Shown here piece after piece: positions 5,423 to 14,216 of a DNA stretch of 30,604 bases. Position numbers and translations under genes: made by a program. Under the pieces are notes generated by a model. That model made no database searches. It was not told the DNA's origin and saw nothing but the letters and a program-made list of their open reading frames with translations. Each line of letters opens with the position of its first letter. The first letter of the stretch is position 1. The stretch comes from a virus: positions 1 through 30,604 of IMG/VR virus record IMGVR_UViG_3300023435_000073; one strand, written 5' to 3'.

Positions 5423-7252
5423 TTACTTAGTTGATAATCTGGCAATTTCTGCTTTATCAATCGTTGACTGTGTTCTGGCTGGTAATGGTATAGGTATTCC
5501 TTGCCCTTTGCCCTGTGATTCAACTAATAATAATAAGTCGTTCTTTGGTAATTTACTATAATCCCATTTATTCCTTTCTAATACTGCTTGTATTCTGGCA
5601 ATTTCTTGTGCCTCTACTGTTGAAGCTGATCTAGCTCCAAGTGCAATAGCTTCATCGGATATTACCTGTGTTCTTGGTGCTCCTTCTTTGGCTGCCCCAA
5701 GTAATTTCATTGTGGCGTTTTTAGCAACTACGTCTTCTACTGGATCTCCAAGTTTACTAAATGCGTTCTTAATATATCTATTAGGATTATTCAACCATTT
5801 TATATATTCTTTTATTGACTTTCCTGCAACACCCTTAGCCACTAATGTAGGGTTAGCTGATAATAGACCAGCTGTAATTTCTCCACCTGTAAATATATCT
5901 GTTAGGTCTGCAAGACCAGCCTTTGCTTTTCTTGCCTGTATACCAGCACTTCTTTCTAGGTCTTTTTCAACTGTTTTTAATGCTGAATATTCATTTCTAA
6001 AATATTGATAATTTTCTCCACCTGTATTCTCAATTAGTTCATCTAGGTTTTGTCTTAACCTTTGTGCTATTGAAGCGTCTATTTGATTTGATACTTTGTC
6101 AAATCCAGTTGATGGAAATAAAGTTAAGCCAGTATTAAGTTCCTCAATTCTTTGTTGTATTTGTGATGGGTTAGCATTGTCTAGCGTTGATAATTCCTGT
6201 AACCTTTTAGAAGCGTAAGCCTTTACTTTATGAGAATAACCAGTTTCTTTTACCCAATTTGAAAGGTCTGCTTGTATTTTTCTAGGATTAAACTTAGCTC
6301 CAGCTTCTCCAGCACTTTTTGATATACTTGAATATATGTCATAAATTTTTCTTTTAGCTCTTCCCAATAGATCTATTGTTTCTGAAATTGTCTGTGGTTT
6401 CTCAATAACACCGTCTAATGTTTTTGAATACTTATTCATTACCGTAAAAGCCTGTTCAGCTTTGTCGTAATATTTAGGATTGCTTAAAGACTTTGCTGAT
6501 GGTCTCAGTGCTTTGTCAATAGCTTCTCTTAAAACAACTTTTGTTGATTTCGGAATTACTGCTTTTATTCCTTTACCTAATCCAGCCAATACTGCTGGAG
6601 CTACTAATGACATAGCACCAACTTTTAATTCTTCTTTACCAAGCTCACCACTTTGCATTGCTGATTGACCAGTACCAAGTACAGCCTCAGTTGCTCCAAT
6701 GCCAGCTAACTTAGCAGCACCTTTTACAACTTTTCCACCCTTAACTGTACTACTTGCAACCTTTCCAGCTTTCAAACTCATTGACCCTGGAATAAAAAAC
6801 TCTCCTATTTGCTCTCCGTAGAACCCTATTTTTTCAGCTGTTCCTTCTGGCTTAAATGTTTCTTCGCTTATTAATTCTTCTGCTCCTGTTAAGTCTTCTC
6901 CTTGCTTTTCTAGTCCAAGTCCTTTTTCTAATGACTTTGGTAAAAAGGTTCTTAAAGTTCCCCTAACAAATCTTTCTCCAAGTGAAGAAGCTCCTTTTAG
7001 TGTTGATCCAATTCCTTTCAATACTCCAGTACCAACCCCAGCTAATCCAGTTCTTCCAGTTTCACCTGGTTCTTCTGTTGCTGTATCAACTCCAGCCTGC
7101 TCAAAAACAGAAGGCTCTCTTTGTAAACCTTTAAGCCTTGTTATCCTGTCAGTTGCTTTTTGTTCTTTTTGAACATCAACGTCTACTGCTGGAGCAGATC
7201 CTATATTATACTTATTTCTTAGTTGTATAATTTCTTTGTTTGTTAATGACAT
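5423..7252 (-). CDS. internal virion / DNA ejection-like protein, 609 aa
   Basis: A large protein with a charged N-terminus, then long glycine/alanine-rich amphipathic segments (about residues 70-235: TGLAGVGTGVLKGIGSTLKG, MSLVAPAVLAGLGKGIKAVI) that look membrane-active, then a helical coiled region (about 260-450). This layout and the place at the distal end of the virion operon fit the ejection proteins of podoviruses, which insert in the host envelope during DNA entry. No enzymatic motif is seen. Starts two bases after the previous gene (TAA-AT-ATG). A tape-measure-like protein is an alternative, but no tail-tube genes are present. Confidence 0.55.
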   Translation of the reverse strand: MSLTNKEIIQLRNKYNIGSAPAVDVDVQKEQKATDRITRLKGLQREPSVFEQAGVDTATEEPGETGRTGLAGVGTGVLKGIGSTLKGASSLGERFVRGTLRTFLPKSLEKGLGLEKQGEDLTGAEELISEETFKPEGTAEKIGFYGEQIGEFFIPGSMSLKAGKVASSTVKGGKVVKGAAKLAGIGATEAVLGTGQSAMQSGELGKEELKVGAMSLVAPAVLAGLGKGIKAVIPKSTKVVLREAIDKALRPSAKSLSNPKYYDKAEQAFTVMNKYSKTLDGVIEKPQTISETIDLLGRAKRKIYDIYSSISKSAGEAGAKFNPRKIQADLSNWVKETGYSHKVKAYASKRLQELSTLDNANPSQIQQRIEELNTGLTLFPSTGFDKVSNQIDASIAQRLRQNLDELIENTGGENYQYFRNEYSALKTVEKDLERSAGIQARKAKAGLADLTDIFTGGEITAGLLSANPTLVAKGVAGKSIKEYIKWLNNPNRYIKNAFSKLGDPVEDVVAKNATMKLLGAAKEGAPRTQVISDEAIALGARSASTVEAQEIARIQAVLERNKWDYSKLPKNDLLLLVESQGKGQGIPIPLPARTQSTIDKAEIARLSTK

Positions 7253-7254
7253 AT

Positions 7255-9291
7255 TTATACTTTTAATTTTTTAGGTCTAATAGCCCCATAGATACTAGGA
7301 GAATAATAGTTTATTTTCCTATTGTGGGAAACCTTATTAGGCTCTTTGTAGTTAGATTCTGTCAAGACAAGATCTCCGTTTGGTAATATGTCCGTAACCA
7401 TTGCTGTGTGTCCGTACTTTTTGCTTTCGTCTGTTACTATAATATCGCCATTTTTAGGAAACCAATTTTCTTTTTTTATTCCAAACTTATCAACACTTGC
7501 AAACTTTTCATTCTTAAAATCCCCTATACTTGGAAATTCTGCTAGTCCATGCAAGAAAGTTGTGCATTGTCCTCCATAAGAACCTTCTTTTTTTAAGCCT
7601 TTTAAAGACGTACCAAGGTCTTGATTAAAACCTGAGCCGAACGCTCGGAGTATGTCATATTCACTTATATCAGGATTTTCCTGTATGATTTGGTCTATTA
7701 CTGCTTGGTCTTCTGGATTATCAATATAATAATTTTCAAATCTTTTTTTATCATCAGCGTCTAACAACCTTTGTGCATCTGGAGTTATAATATTATCTAA
7801 GCTAAGACCCCAAGTATCAGCTTGCCTTCTTGTTCTGCTCAAGGTATCTACCTGTTCTGCGTTATAACCTTCCAAAAGGTCTTGAGATATTTCATAAAAA
7901 GATTGTAGCTCTGCCTCTGTTACTCCAGCACCACCAAATCTTAAAGTATCTACTGTACCTTTTATTCTTCCTAGCAATGATTGACCTGCTCCACTTCTAG
8001 CATATTCTGATTCACGAACAACTGATGTAGGGTCTAACATTTTTTGAAATGTTACTAGAACTGTTTGAGTTGGAGCATTTTTACTTGTTCCGTCAAACCC
8101 AGCTTGAACTGCTGCGTTATAACCAGCCTCCATTATTCCAGCCTGTCTTGCTGCGTCTCTTGCTGTCTTTGTAGAAGAGTCAATCGTTTTCGACATTGAA
8201 AATTCTTGCTTTACTTTATCAGTTGGACTAAGAACTGCACCTGGCACAATACCCATTGCCGCTGCTTCTCTTTCAGTAGTTCCAAAAGGTAAACCCATTG
8301 CTGCTGCGTCTGTTCTGCTTAATAGGTCATCACTAGCAAGGGTTGCCAAAGACTCTCCTGCATTATATAATGCTTCTGCCTCACTTTCTGAAGCCATAAT
8401 AGCCTGAACCCTTGCTTGGTCTGCTCCTTTTTCTTGTGCCTTAAGTGCTATGTTAAAGACTGATTCTTTGATCGATTTTTTATTGTCTATTGCAGCCTGT
8501 TGTGCTTGTAGTGAAATACTTAATTCATCAGCCTTTTTTTTGTCTTCCCTTGTTAGGTTCTGATAGTTAAGCTCAAGAAGCGTTGCTATGTTTGCAATTT
8601 CTTGTTCAGCTGGTGCAAACTCTGCGTCTACTGCTCTTTGTGCCATTGCTTGTGCTGCATTGATATTTCCTGCTGCTGCTGTTGCCTGTATTTGTAGTCC
8701 AGCCAACTCAAGATTAGCCTGTCTTGCGATTGAGCTTGCCCTTCCTGTAGAGAAACGTCTTAGTCCAGTTCCAGAGGTTGCCTGTTCTTGTGCTAACAAT
8801 GATTGTGTTTGTGTTTGTTTTATTTGTTCGTTTAAGTCTCTTAGCGTTTGTTCTTTATCTGCTAATCCTAGTTTATTTTCTTCTTCTAAAAGTCTTTTCT
8901 CTCTGCCAGTGGTTTCATCCATTAATCCTTCAAGTCTTCCAGTCAAACTTTCTCGCTCTGTTTCTGTTTCAGTTTTAGCAAGGATAGAGTCTATGTTACC
9001 TACAGTGCTGTCTGCACTTGCATTTTGTGCGTCATCTAACATTGCCTGTGTTTCTTCTGGAGTTGTAAGTTCTGGAATAATAGGATCAGGAACATCTGTT
9101 AGTTCGTCTGGCGTAAAAGCCTCATTTGCTGCAGGCGTTACAAGTTCAGCCTGACCAGTAGCCATGCTCATATTTGGCTCTGTACTCATTTGTGGTGCAG
9201 TTATCTTTGCCAACTCGCTAGGAACTTCCTTGCTTTGAGTTTGGCTTTGGTCCACGAACCCACTTATTAAATTTTCGTTTGTAATTGCCAT
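7255..9291 (-). CDS. virion internal protein with C-terminal CHAP peptidoglycan hydrolase
   Basis: A 678-aa protein. Residues 1 to about 350 are acidic, alanine/glutamine-rich and helical (coiled coil). The last 108 residues form a CHAP domain with catalytic Cys576 in GGQCTTFLHG, His628 in KYGHTAMVTDI and an acidic/Asn site at LTESN (645-647). CHAP domains cut peptide cross-bridges or act as amidases. Placed on a structural protein, the domain should open the cell wall locally during DNA injection. It is followed immediately by the ejection-like protein, suggesting both travel in the virion. Start chosen after an A/T leader with no SD. Confidence 0.75.
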   Translation of the reverse strand: MAITNENLISGFVDQSQTQSKEVPSELAKITAPQMSTEPNMSMATGQAELVTPAANEAFTPDELTDVPDPIIPELTTPEETQAMLDDAQNASADSTVGNIDSILAKTETETERESLTGRLEGLMDETTGREKRLLEEENKLGLADKEQTLRDLNEQIKQTQTQSLLAQEQATSGTGLRRFSTGRASSIARQANLELAGLQIQATAAAGNINAAQAMAQRAVDAEFAPAEQEIANIATLLELNYQNLTREDKKKADELSISLQAQQAAIDNKKSIKESVFNIALKAQEKGADQARVQAIMASESEAEALYNAGESLATLASDDLLSRTDAAAMGLPFGTTEREAAAMGIVPGAVLSPTDKVKQEFSMSKTIDSSTKTARDAARQAGIMEAGYNAAVQAGFDGTSKNAPTQTVLVTFQKMLDPTSVVRESEYARSGAGQSLLGRIKGTVDTLRFGGAGVTEAELQSFYEISQDLLEGYNAEQVDTLSRTRRQADTWGLSLDNIITPDAQRLLDADDKKRFENYYIDNPEDQAVIDQIIQENPDISEYDILRAFGSGFNQDLGTSLKGLKKEGSYGGQCTTFLHGLAEFPSIGDFKNEKFASVDKFGIKKENWFPKNGDIIVTDESKKYGHTAMVTDILPNGDLVLTESNYKEPNKVSHNRKINYYSPSIYGAIRPKKLKV

Positions 9292-9297
9292 ATATTT

Positions 9298-9597
9298 TTA
9301 AGGTGCTAAATAAAAGTTAAATTTTAACCAAACCTTGCTATCATTATCCCAAACATACAATATTGAATTAACTCCGTTTGGTAATAGCTGTATATTGTCA
9401 ATATATCTTGTAGGTGCTTCTGTTGGTTCAATAGCCACTGTCTTAATGAATGATTGAGATAAGTCTTTTGGTTTGACTTTCTCAGCATTAATTCCGTCAT
9501 GGTTATGCTTGATAACTTTATCTAGCTTTTCACCACTAACTTTGTCATATAGTGGTTTCTCCTTTTTTTCTTTTTCTATTGTTATTTTGTAATCCAT
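9298..9597 (-). CDS. hypothetical tail-associated protein, 99 aa
   Basis: Lysine-rich N-terminus (MDYKITIEKEKKEKPLYDK), then HNHDGINAEKVKPKDLSQSF and a beta-rich C-terminal half ending VWLKFNFYLAP. 'NHDGxN' followed by K/D-rich text is common in phage receptor-binding or fibre-linked proteins. Lying between the propeller protein and the CHAP protein, it is probably a minor virion component. Starts one base after its neighbour's stop (TAA-T-ATG). Confidence 0.6.
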   Translation of the reverse strand: MDYKITIEKEKKEKPLYDKVSGEKLDKVIKHNHDGINAEKVKPKDLSQSFIKTVAIEPTEAPTRYIDNIQLLPNGVNSILYVWDNDSKVWLKFNFYLAP

Positions 9598-9598
9598 A

Positions 9599-11314
9599 TT
9601 AATAGAGGTTTACTGATATAAGTTCTGGCGAATGTCCAGTTTGTGAGTTGGTCTTTAATTCAATCTTAATCTGTATGCTGTCTACATTTATATCTTTATC
9701 TATTATCTTTTGATAACCTTCTGTGATTCTGCCAATCTCTGTAAAGTTCTCATTTAGTTTTGTTCTATAACTAACGATTACACTGTTTGCTGTTTCAAGG
9801 TCTTTTGCTAATACTATTTCTGTATGTTTGTAGACTGCTTTTCTTCTGTCTTGTCCAACTCGGTATAACCCAGTTTCAATATAACTGTCTTTTGTATATC
9901 GTCTTGATGTGCTTAGTCGGTCAATCTTGTTTACTGTGTCATCAGTATACCCAACAAATATATCTTCGTCACTTTTTACATATAAGCAATAAATATTAGT
10001 TAGAGTTCCCCCACTTCCATCACTTCCAGTTGACACTGTAAATTCTAGTGAAGTACCACCTGTTTGTGGGTTAAAACTGAACACTCCTACTGGATCGCCG
10101 TTTTGAGAAGTAATCCCACCAAACAATATTTTATCTCTGTATTTACCAATAGCGTTTGAGTATGTATTGAATTGCATACTATCTTGTTGTAGTCCTAGCA
10201 TTTGTGCGTTAATCATTCCAACTCTTTTAGAACTTGTACTATCAAGAGCGTATATCTCTCCTTTCGTTCCTGCCATTGCATAGATAACACCACCATAGTT
10301 TATCATTGATTTCACTCCTCTTGTTCCTAACTGTATTACAGTATCAGCTTGATCGTCTTGTCCATTCCAAAAGAATATGTCTGCGATTGTTCCTGCTCCG
10401 TCTCCAGTTCCGTATTGTGTGCCTATTGCTAGATAGCTTCCTAATTCTGCCAGTGTTGTTATCTTATAACCACTCGGAACGTCAAATGCTGTTGAATTAA
10501 CGTCATAACTAGCACCGTCATTTGGATCAAAAGTATCTCCTGCTGTTTCTTCTATTGTAACTATCTGATTTGAAACTCCTATATATAATCTTCTTGTTTC
10601 ATTAAGTCCTGCGTTGACTGGTCTATCTCCTGTTACGTCTGAAAATGTAGTAAAGTTTACTTTCCATGCAGCAGTGCTTATATCGCTTAATGTCCCGTAA
10701 ACATCTACCCCACTTGTACCTATTGCAAAAAGATAATCTTTCCAAATTACAAGGTTGAATACAGTTATGTTTGAGTTACCACTAATTACTGTCCAAGTAT
10801 CGTTATACTTTGTCCAGATAACACCGTTGCTGTCTACTGCAAAAATATTGAAAGTACCAGTTCCGTTATTGTCTACTATGCTTGTAATTCCACCTAGTGC
10901 TGTCGGAACGATTGTATGTGTTCCAGTTCCAGCGTCTATAATATCAATCTGTGTAGCTGTTAGTATGTTCGATAAACTAGAAGCAAGTTTCAGTGTATTT
11001 GTATTCTCTGTAATAACGTAATAAGTTGTGCTAGTTGATAGTCCTGCTGGCAACACTCCAGTTGTTGTTAGCGTTACTGCTGTTGCTCCAGAATATTCAT
11101 ATATACCAGATGTAGTTAATGTATCGTTGCCTGCGTTAGCTGTAAATGTATAAGATTCAAGACCGTTTACACTGCTAACGTCATCTTTCAAGGCATAGTT
11201 TACCATAGCCACACCACTAACCGTATCAGCGTCAATATTCTTTAGTTTACTAAACTCCTGGAGATAAGTTAAGTTTACTTTTTTTTGAAAATTGTTTATT
11301 TTTAGGTCTGCCAT
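9599..11314 (-). CDS. beta-propeller tail / DNA-stabilisation protein, 571 aa
   Basis: Repeated blade-like segments (GVIWTKYNDTWTVISG, DYLFAIGTSGVDVYG, SYLAIGTQYGTG, GVIYAMAGTKGEIYALD, DEDIFVGYTDDTVNKID) indicate a beta propeller like the P22 gp10-type plug or tail nozzle. An inserted domain (about residues 52-135) carries TTGVLPAGLSTSTTYYVITE and IDAGTGTHTIVP, a motif scattered through many phage tail proteins. The C-terminal 100 residues look like an all-beta docking domain. With the adaptor at 13012..13731 it should form the short tail below the portal. The gene adjoins the fibre gene with four A/T bases between stop and start. Confidence 0.65.
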   Translation of the reverse strand: MADLKINNFQKKVNLTYLQEFSKLKNIDADTVSGVAMVNYALKDDVSSVNGLESYTFTANAGNDTLTTSGIYEYSGATAVTLTTTGVLPAGLSTSTTYYVITENTNTLKLASSLSNILTATQIDIIDAGTGTHTIVPTALGGITSIVDNNGTGTFNIFAVDSNGVIWTKYNDTWTVISGNSNITVFNLVIWKDYLFAIGTSGVDVYGTLSDISTAAWKVNFTTFSDVTGDRPVNAGLNETRRLYIGVSNQIVTIEETAGDTFDPNDGASYDVNSTAFDVPSGYKITTLAELGSYLAIGTQYGTGDGAGTIADIFFWNGQDDQADTVIQLGTRGVKSMINYGGVIYAMAGTKGEIYALDSTSSKRVGMINAQMLGLQQDSMQFNTYSNAIGKYRDKILFGGITSQNGDPVGVFSFNPQTGGTSLEFTVSTGSDGSGGTLTNIYCLYVKSDEDIFVGYTDDTVNKIDRLSTSRRYTKDSYIETGLYRVGQDRRKAVYKHTEIVLAKDLETANSVIVSYRTKLNENFTEIGRITEGYQKIIDKDINVDSIQIKIELKTNSQTGHSPELISVNLY

Positions 11315-11318
11315 ATAT

Positions 11319-12410
11319 TTATGCGATTAGTTTAATATATGAATTAGCAACTGTAATATTGTTTCCAGCACTGCTTGTGTTAAATTGTACTGTAACTTTC
11401 AAATCTAATGCACCTGTGCTATCCTCTGCTGCTGTTCCTACTTGCGTATCCATACCGTATGTCCCGTTACCACCACCATTCAAATCTGGACTCATTGCGA
11501 TTGCCTCAAGCACACCCTCCTGAGCATTTGCTCCGTTTGCATACAATACTCCACTAAGAGACATTCTTTCAGTGTCTGGAGATGTATTAGGGTGAGTGAA
11601 TACTATTGTTGAAAGGGTTGTTCCTCCATATTTTAATCTTAAAGTTATTGTCTTTGTATCATCAATATCAAAGTCGCTAACAAATAACTTAAATTCAATT
11701 ATGTTAGCAGTGCCAAGTGCATTGGCTGGAACTGTATAGCTTAAAAGATCTGTTTCAGTGATTGAGCTTGCAACGGTTACATCTGTTAGTGTAGCTTGTT
11801 GCTTTTTGCATGTATTTGCTATTAGTACGCCTACATAAGTCTTACTTGTTGCAGCGTCTCCAGCTGTTGGAGTTGTTGCTACTAAAACATCCGAGTTAGC
11901 GTCTCTTCGTGCAATCTTACTAGCTGTTTTTGCTTCTGTAACATCGTCTGCTGTTACGAACTTATTAGCAGTGCTTGGAGTTCCGCTTGTACCAACCAAA
12001 GCATTGTTTTCGTCTGCTGTAGGAATCCTTGGATCATTATCTCCAACTGCAATAGGGTTAGTTGCTAATGCTGGAGCTGTGCTCATCTTTGCAACACCTT
12101 TGACTGTTGCTGAAGCGTTAGGCACTCCCGTTTGACCTACCCAAGTACCACCCTCATATTTCTCAACCTCGCTTGCAGTTGTGTTATATATAATGTGTCC
12201 GTTTGCTGGTATTAATAGATCACGTTGTACTGTTGTTAGGCTTTGAAGTTTTAGTCCGAATGAATCTGTTTGAGACCATAACTGTTCTCCTGTAAGTGTA
12301 CTTCCTGATTTCTCCACCTTATCATCGTTTAAGTTATCAAAGTTATCGTTTATAATTGTGCTACTAGCTGCACCAGTAGTTGTTGTTTCAAGATTAGTTA
12401 TGCTACTCAT
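11319..12410 (-). CDS. tail fibre / appendage protein, 363 aa
   Basis: The N-terminus SSITNLETTTTGAASSTIIN-DNFDNLND is typical of proteins that attach to the tail. A region with LIPANGHIIYNTTASEVEKY and GTWVGQTG resembles the tail-fibre 'anchor and shaft' style. The C-terminal 160 residues (LLSYTVPANALGTANIIEFK onward, ending NITVANSYIKLIA) read as a beta-sandwich or carbohydrate-binding-like domain. It probably forms a trimeric appendage on the tail. Its ATG overlaps the HNH gene's TGA by four bases. Confidence 0.65.
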   Translation of the reverse strand: MSSITNLETTTTGAASSTIINDNFDNLNDDKVEKSGSTLTGEQLWSQTDSFGLKLQSLTTVQRDLLIPANGHIIYNTTASEVEKYEGGTWVGQTGVPNASATVKGVAKMSTAPALATNPIAVGDNDPRIPTADENNALVGTSGTPSTANKFVTADDVTEAKTASKIARRDANSDVLVATTPTAGDAATSKTYVGVLIANTCKKQQATLTDVTVASSITETDLLSYTVPANALGTANIIEFKLFVSDFDIDDTKTITLRLKYGGTTLSTIVFTHPNTSPDTERMSLSGVLYANGANAQEGVLEAIAMSPDLNGGGNGTYGMDTQVGTAAEDSTGALDLKVTVQFNTSSAGNNITVANSYIKLIA

Positions 12411-12853
12411 ATGTTATGTGTTAAACACTTTTCAATATTCCATTTGTAGGTGTAATATCTTTGTCCCAATGTGCTTGTTTTTATTCCTAAATTCCTTGCC
12501 CATTGACTTAGTGTCATTGTTTGATTATTAAATGTTATAAATCTATTTCTCCTTGTGTTATTGTTTTGTTCAGTTCTGGTTGCCCATCTGCAATTTTGTT
12601 TGCAATAGTTTCCGTTATTATCTACTCTGTCCAAAAGCAACTTGTCTGTATATCCATCTTTCATATCAGCATAAAAATTTTCAAACTTGCTCCATCGTTC
12701 GCAAACTTTTACTCCACGACCACCATAGTTGTCATAAGCTTGACCGTTTTTATTGTTGCACCTTACTAGCATATTGCTCCAACACCACCAAATCCTGCTG
12801 CCAGAAAGACCGTGTCTAAAGGCATTAGAGCCAGTTCTCAATTTTGTACTCAT
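12407..12853 (-). CDS. HNH-like homing endonuclease, 148 aa
   Basis: A free-standing phage nuclease. Family signatures include SRIWWCWSNMLVRCNN, YDNYGGRGVKVCERW, LLLDRVDNNGNYCKQNCRWA and RTEQNNNTRRNR, typical of HNH/AP2-like homing endonucleases, followed by a DNA-binding helix-turn-helix-like tail (MTLSQWARNLGIKTSTLGQR). It sits between two structural genes and starts a few bases after its upstream neighbour (TAA-AAT-ATG), overlapping the fibre gene start by ATGA. This looks like a mobile insert that preserved translational coupling. It would cut a homologous site in a related phage. Confidence 0.8.
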   Translation of the reverse strand: MSTKLRTGSNAFRHGLSGSRIWWCWSNMLVRCNNKNGQAYDNYGGRGVKVCERWSKFENFYADMKDGYTDKLLLDRVDNNGNYCKQNCRWATRTEQNNNTRRNRFITFNNQTMTLSQWARNLGIKTSTLGQRYYTYKWNIEKCLTHNI

Positions 12854-12856
12854 ATT

Positions 12857-13009
12857 TTATCCTTCTGATTCGTTTGTCCATATATTAGATGGAACAAACT
12901 GCCAAATTAATTCAATGTATGAAAGAGCTGAACTATCCCAAGGTAGCCTATCAGCTGACCATAAAGCATTTTCAATTACACTTGGCTTGAAATCGTTTGT
13001 GTATGTCAT
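12857..13009 (-). CDS. small hypothetical virion protein, 50 aa
   Basis: Begins MTYTNDFKPSVIENALWSAD and contains three more tryptophans (LPWDSS, LIWQFV, IWTNESEG). It ends at the HNH gene start and begins two bases after the adaptor gene stop. Its place between adaptor and fibre suggests a small tail component. Family unknown. Confidence 0.6.
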   Translation of the reverse strand: MTYTNDFKPSVIENALWSADRLPWDSSALSYIELIWQFVPSNIWTNESEG

Positions 13010-13011
13010 AT

Positions 13012-13731
13012 TTATTTAAAGCTACGATACGCTGGACTAAGTATTTTCTTTTTAGCTGGGAATCTTCTATTAAAGTATTCTTTTAACTGAATTATCTTTG
13101 CGTCATACTTAGCTTGTATCTTTGCTGTTCTAGCGTCTTCTGGTAAATTAATGTCTAACCACTCTAAACTAGCTTTTAATGGAACTGCGTCATTGTATTC
13201 ACTTGCAAATCCAACTACCTTAGTTGTGTCTGTTGATACGAACTCTACTGAACCTCTGCTGAAATAAACCCTCATACCGTCTGTACTGTCATAATTTGGT
13301 GGTGAGAATAGTTCAAGTGTATCTCCTAAAAGCCTGTAATAAGTTGGCGATCCGTCTTCGTCATGGAACTCGTTAATAGCTCCTGGAATATCGTTTCTCA
13401 TTAAAGGGTGTAGCTTATACCAATTACCTGATTCATCTTTCAGTTCAACCCTTTTGATTATAAGAGCATCACTTGGTAAAGCATATTTAGATTGGCTTTC
13501 TACCACATCAGTTGTAGCCTGTGGTAAGTTTGTTTGATTACTGTCATCATATTCCCATACTCCAGTAGAGGTAAAAATATAATGCCAAAGATCTCGCATT
13601 GCAGCGTTCACATTGGCTGTAAATTCTAGTAGCACATCACTATTTCCAGTGATATTACCATACCCTAGCCCTGTGTGTTTCTCACAATATTGCAAGACTC
13701 CTTGTTTGTTTGTTGTGTTGCTAAATTGCAT
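13012..13731 (-). CDS. head-tail adaptor / tail tubular protein A-like
   Basis: A 239-aa protein with the look of podovirus connector proteins below the portal. The N-terminal helical segment contains LEFTANVNAAMRDLWHYIF. A middle beta region has SKYALPSDALIIKRVELKD, typical of gp4/gp11-type adaptors, where a 'Y-x-L-P-x-D' element precedes a strand. A PTYYRLLGDTLELFSPPN block follows, then a C-terminal helical tail (LKASLEWLDINLPEDARTAK, IIQLKEYFNRRFPAKKK). It should form a ring joining portal and tail nozzle. No SD; starts as TAG-AT-ATG. Confidence 0.65.
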   Translation of the reverse strand: MQFSNTTNKQGVLQYCEKHTGLGYGNITGNSDVLLEFTANVNAAMRDLWHYIFTSTGVWEYDDSNQTNLPQATTDVVESQSKYALPSDALIIKRVELKDESGNWYKLHPLMRNDIPGAINEFHDEDGSPTYYRLLGDTLELFSPPNYDSTDGMRVYFSRGSVEFVSTDTTKVVGFASEYNDAVPLKASLEWLDINLPEDARTAKIQAKYDAKIIQLKEYFNRRFPAKKKILSPAYRSFK

Positions 13732-13733
13732 AT

Positions 13734-13892
13734 CTATTTAGTTATTTGTGCCTTTGTAAAGTAATAAGCAAAAGCCATTGAAGCAAGAACCATAAAATCC
13801 TTTGACTCAATCTTGCCTAAGAATAGCCCAGCCACTACAGCTAAAGCCATTAGCATAAAAACTATCTTGCTTGCACTTTTTAATATTTCCAT
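13734..13892 (-). CDS. small membrane protein, possible holin-like, 52 aa
   Basis: Reads MEILKSASKIVFMLMALAVV then AGLFLGKIESKDFMVLASMA and ends YYFTKAQITK. Two hydrophobic segments (about residues 9-25 and 32-46) suggest a small hairpin membrane protein. The start at 13892 is chosen over an upstream ATG at 13931 because it carries the characteristic TAAATATATG context. It lies between the M23 endopeptidase region and tail genes, which fits a holin or antiholin. The XhlA-like protein at 16126..16374 is a competing holin candidate. Confidence 0.6.
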   Translation of the reverse strand: MEILKSASKIVFMLMALAVVAGLFLGKIESKDFMVLASMAFAYYFTKAQITK

Positions 13893-13896
13893 ATAT

Positions 13897-13968
13897 TTAT
13901 ATTTTAAATTCTTTTCTATCTTTAAATTCACTTTTTTTACCCTCGTTCCAACGACTTGTCGGACTCAT
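13897..13968 (-). CDS. possible micro-gene, 23 aa
   Basis: Reads MSPTSRWNEGKKSEFKDRKE and ends FKI. It is strongly charged. Its TAA is followed by ATAT and the ATG of the small membrane protein, the same junction style as real genes here. Its own start context is ordinary, so this may be chance. The stretch from 13969 to 14057 shows nothing firmer than a 19-aa open frame and short dyads (GTGAG/CTCAC, CACAC). Confidence 0.25.
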   Translation of the reverse strand: MSPTSRWNEGKKSEFKDRKEFKI

Positions 13969-14057
13969 ATATCCTACGACTCTTACCGTGAGTACACCTC
14001 ACACCGTGTGCGAGACATACTCTTACTTTCTCCTTTATTCATATTTACTATGGTTAT

Positions 14058-14216
14058 TTATTTTAAATTACTATCTTTTTTAGTCTGCCATAGTAATATT
14101 GGTTTATATTTATGATTAGATTTTATCTTCTCTCCGAATCTTCTAAGCTCTTCAACCATTCTCTTGCTATTTCGTCTTTCCCTTTTATAAGATTCCAAGA
14201 TGTTTGTAAAAAGCAT
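14058..14216 (-). CDS. small basic hypothetical protein, 52 aa
   Basis: Begins MLFTNILESYKRERRNSKRM and continues with VEELRRFGEKIKSNHKYKPI. It is very basic and helical. The ATG follows the TAA of the M23 gene directly with no gap (TAAATG), indicating coupling. Possible nucleic-acid or membrane-surface binding, but no family is recognised. Confidence 0.55.
   Translation of the reverse strand: MLFTNILESYKRERRNSKRMVEELRRFGEKIKSNHKYKPILLWQTKKDSNLK

Noticed and set aside
8588-9154. Long plus-strand open frame of 188 codons opposite the CHAP protein gene
   Set aside because: It is antisense to a convincing gene, is made of serine/alanine/cysteine-rich shadow sequence and has no promoter or neighbour on the plus strand.
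13983-14042. 19-codon frame before the small membrane protein
   Set aside because: No SD, no family and no junction match at its 3' end; likely chance.
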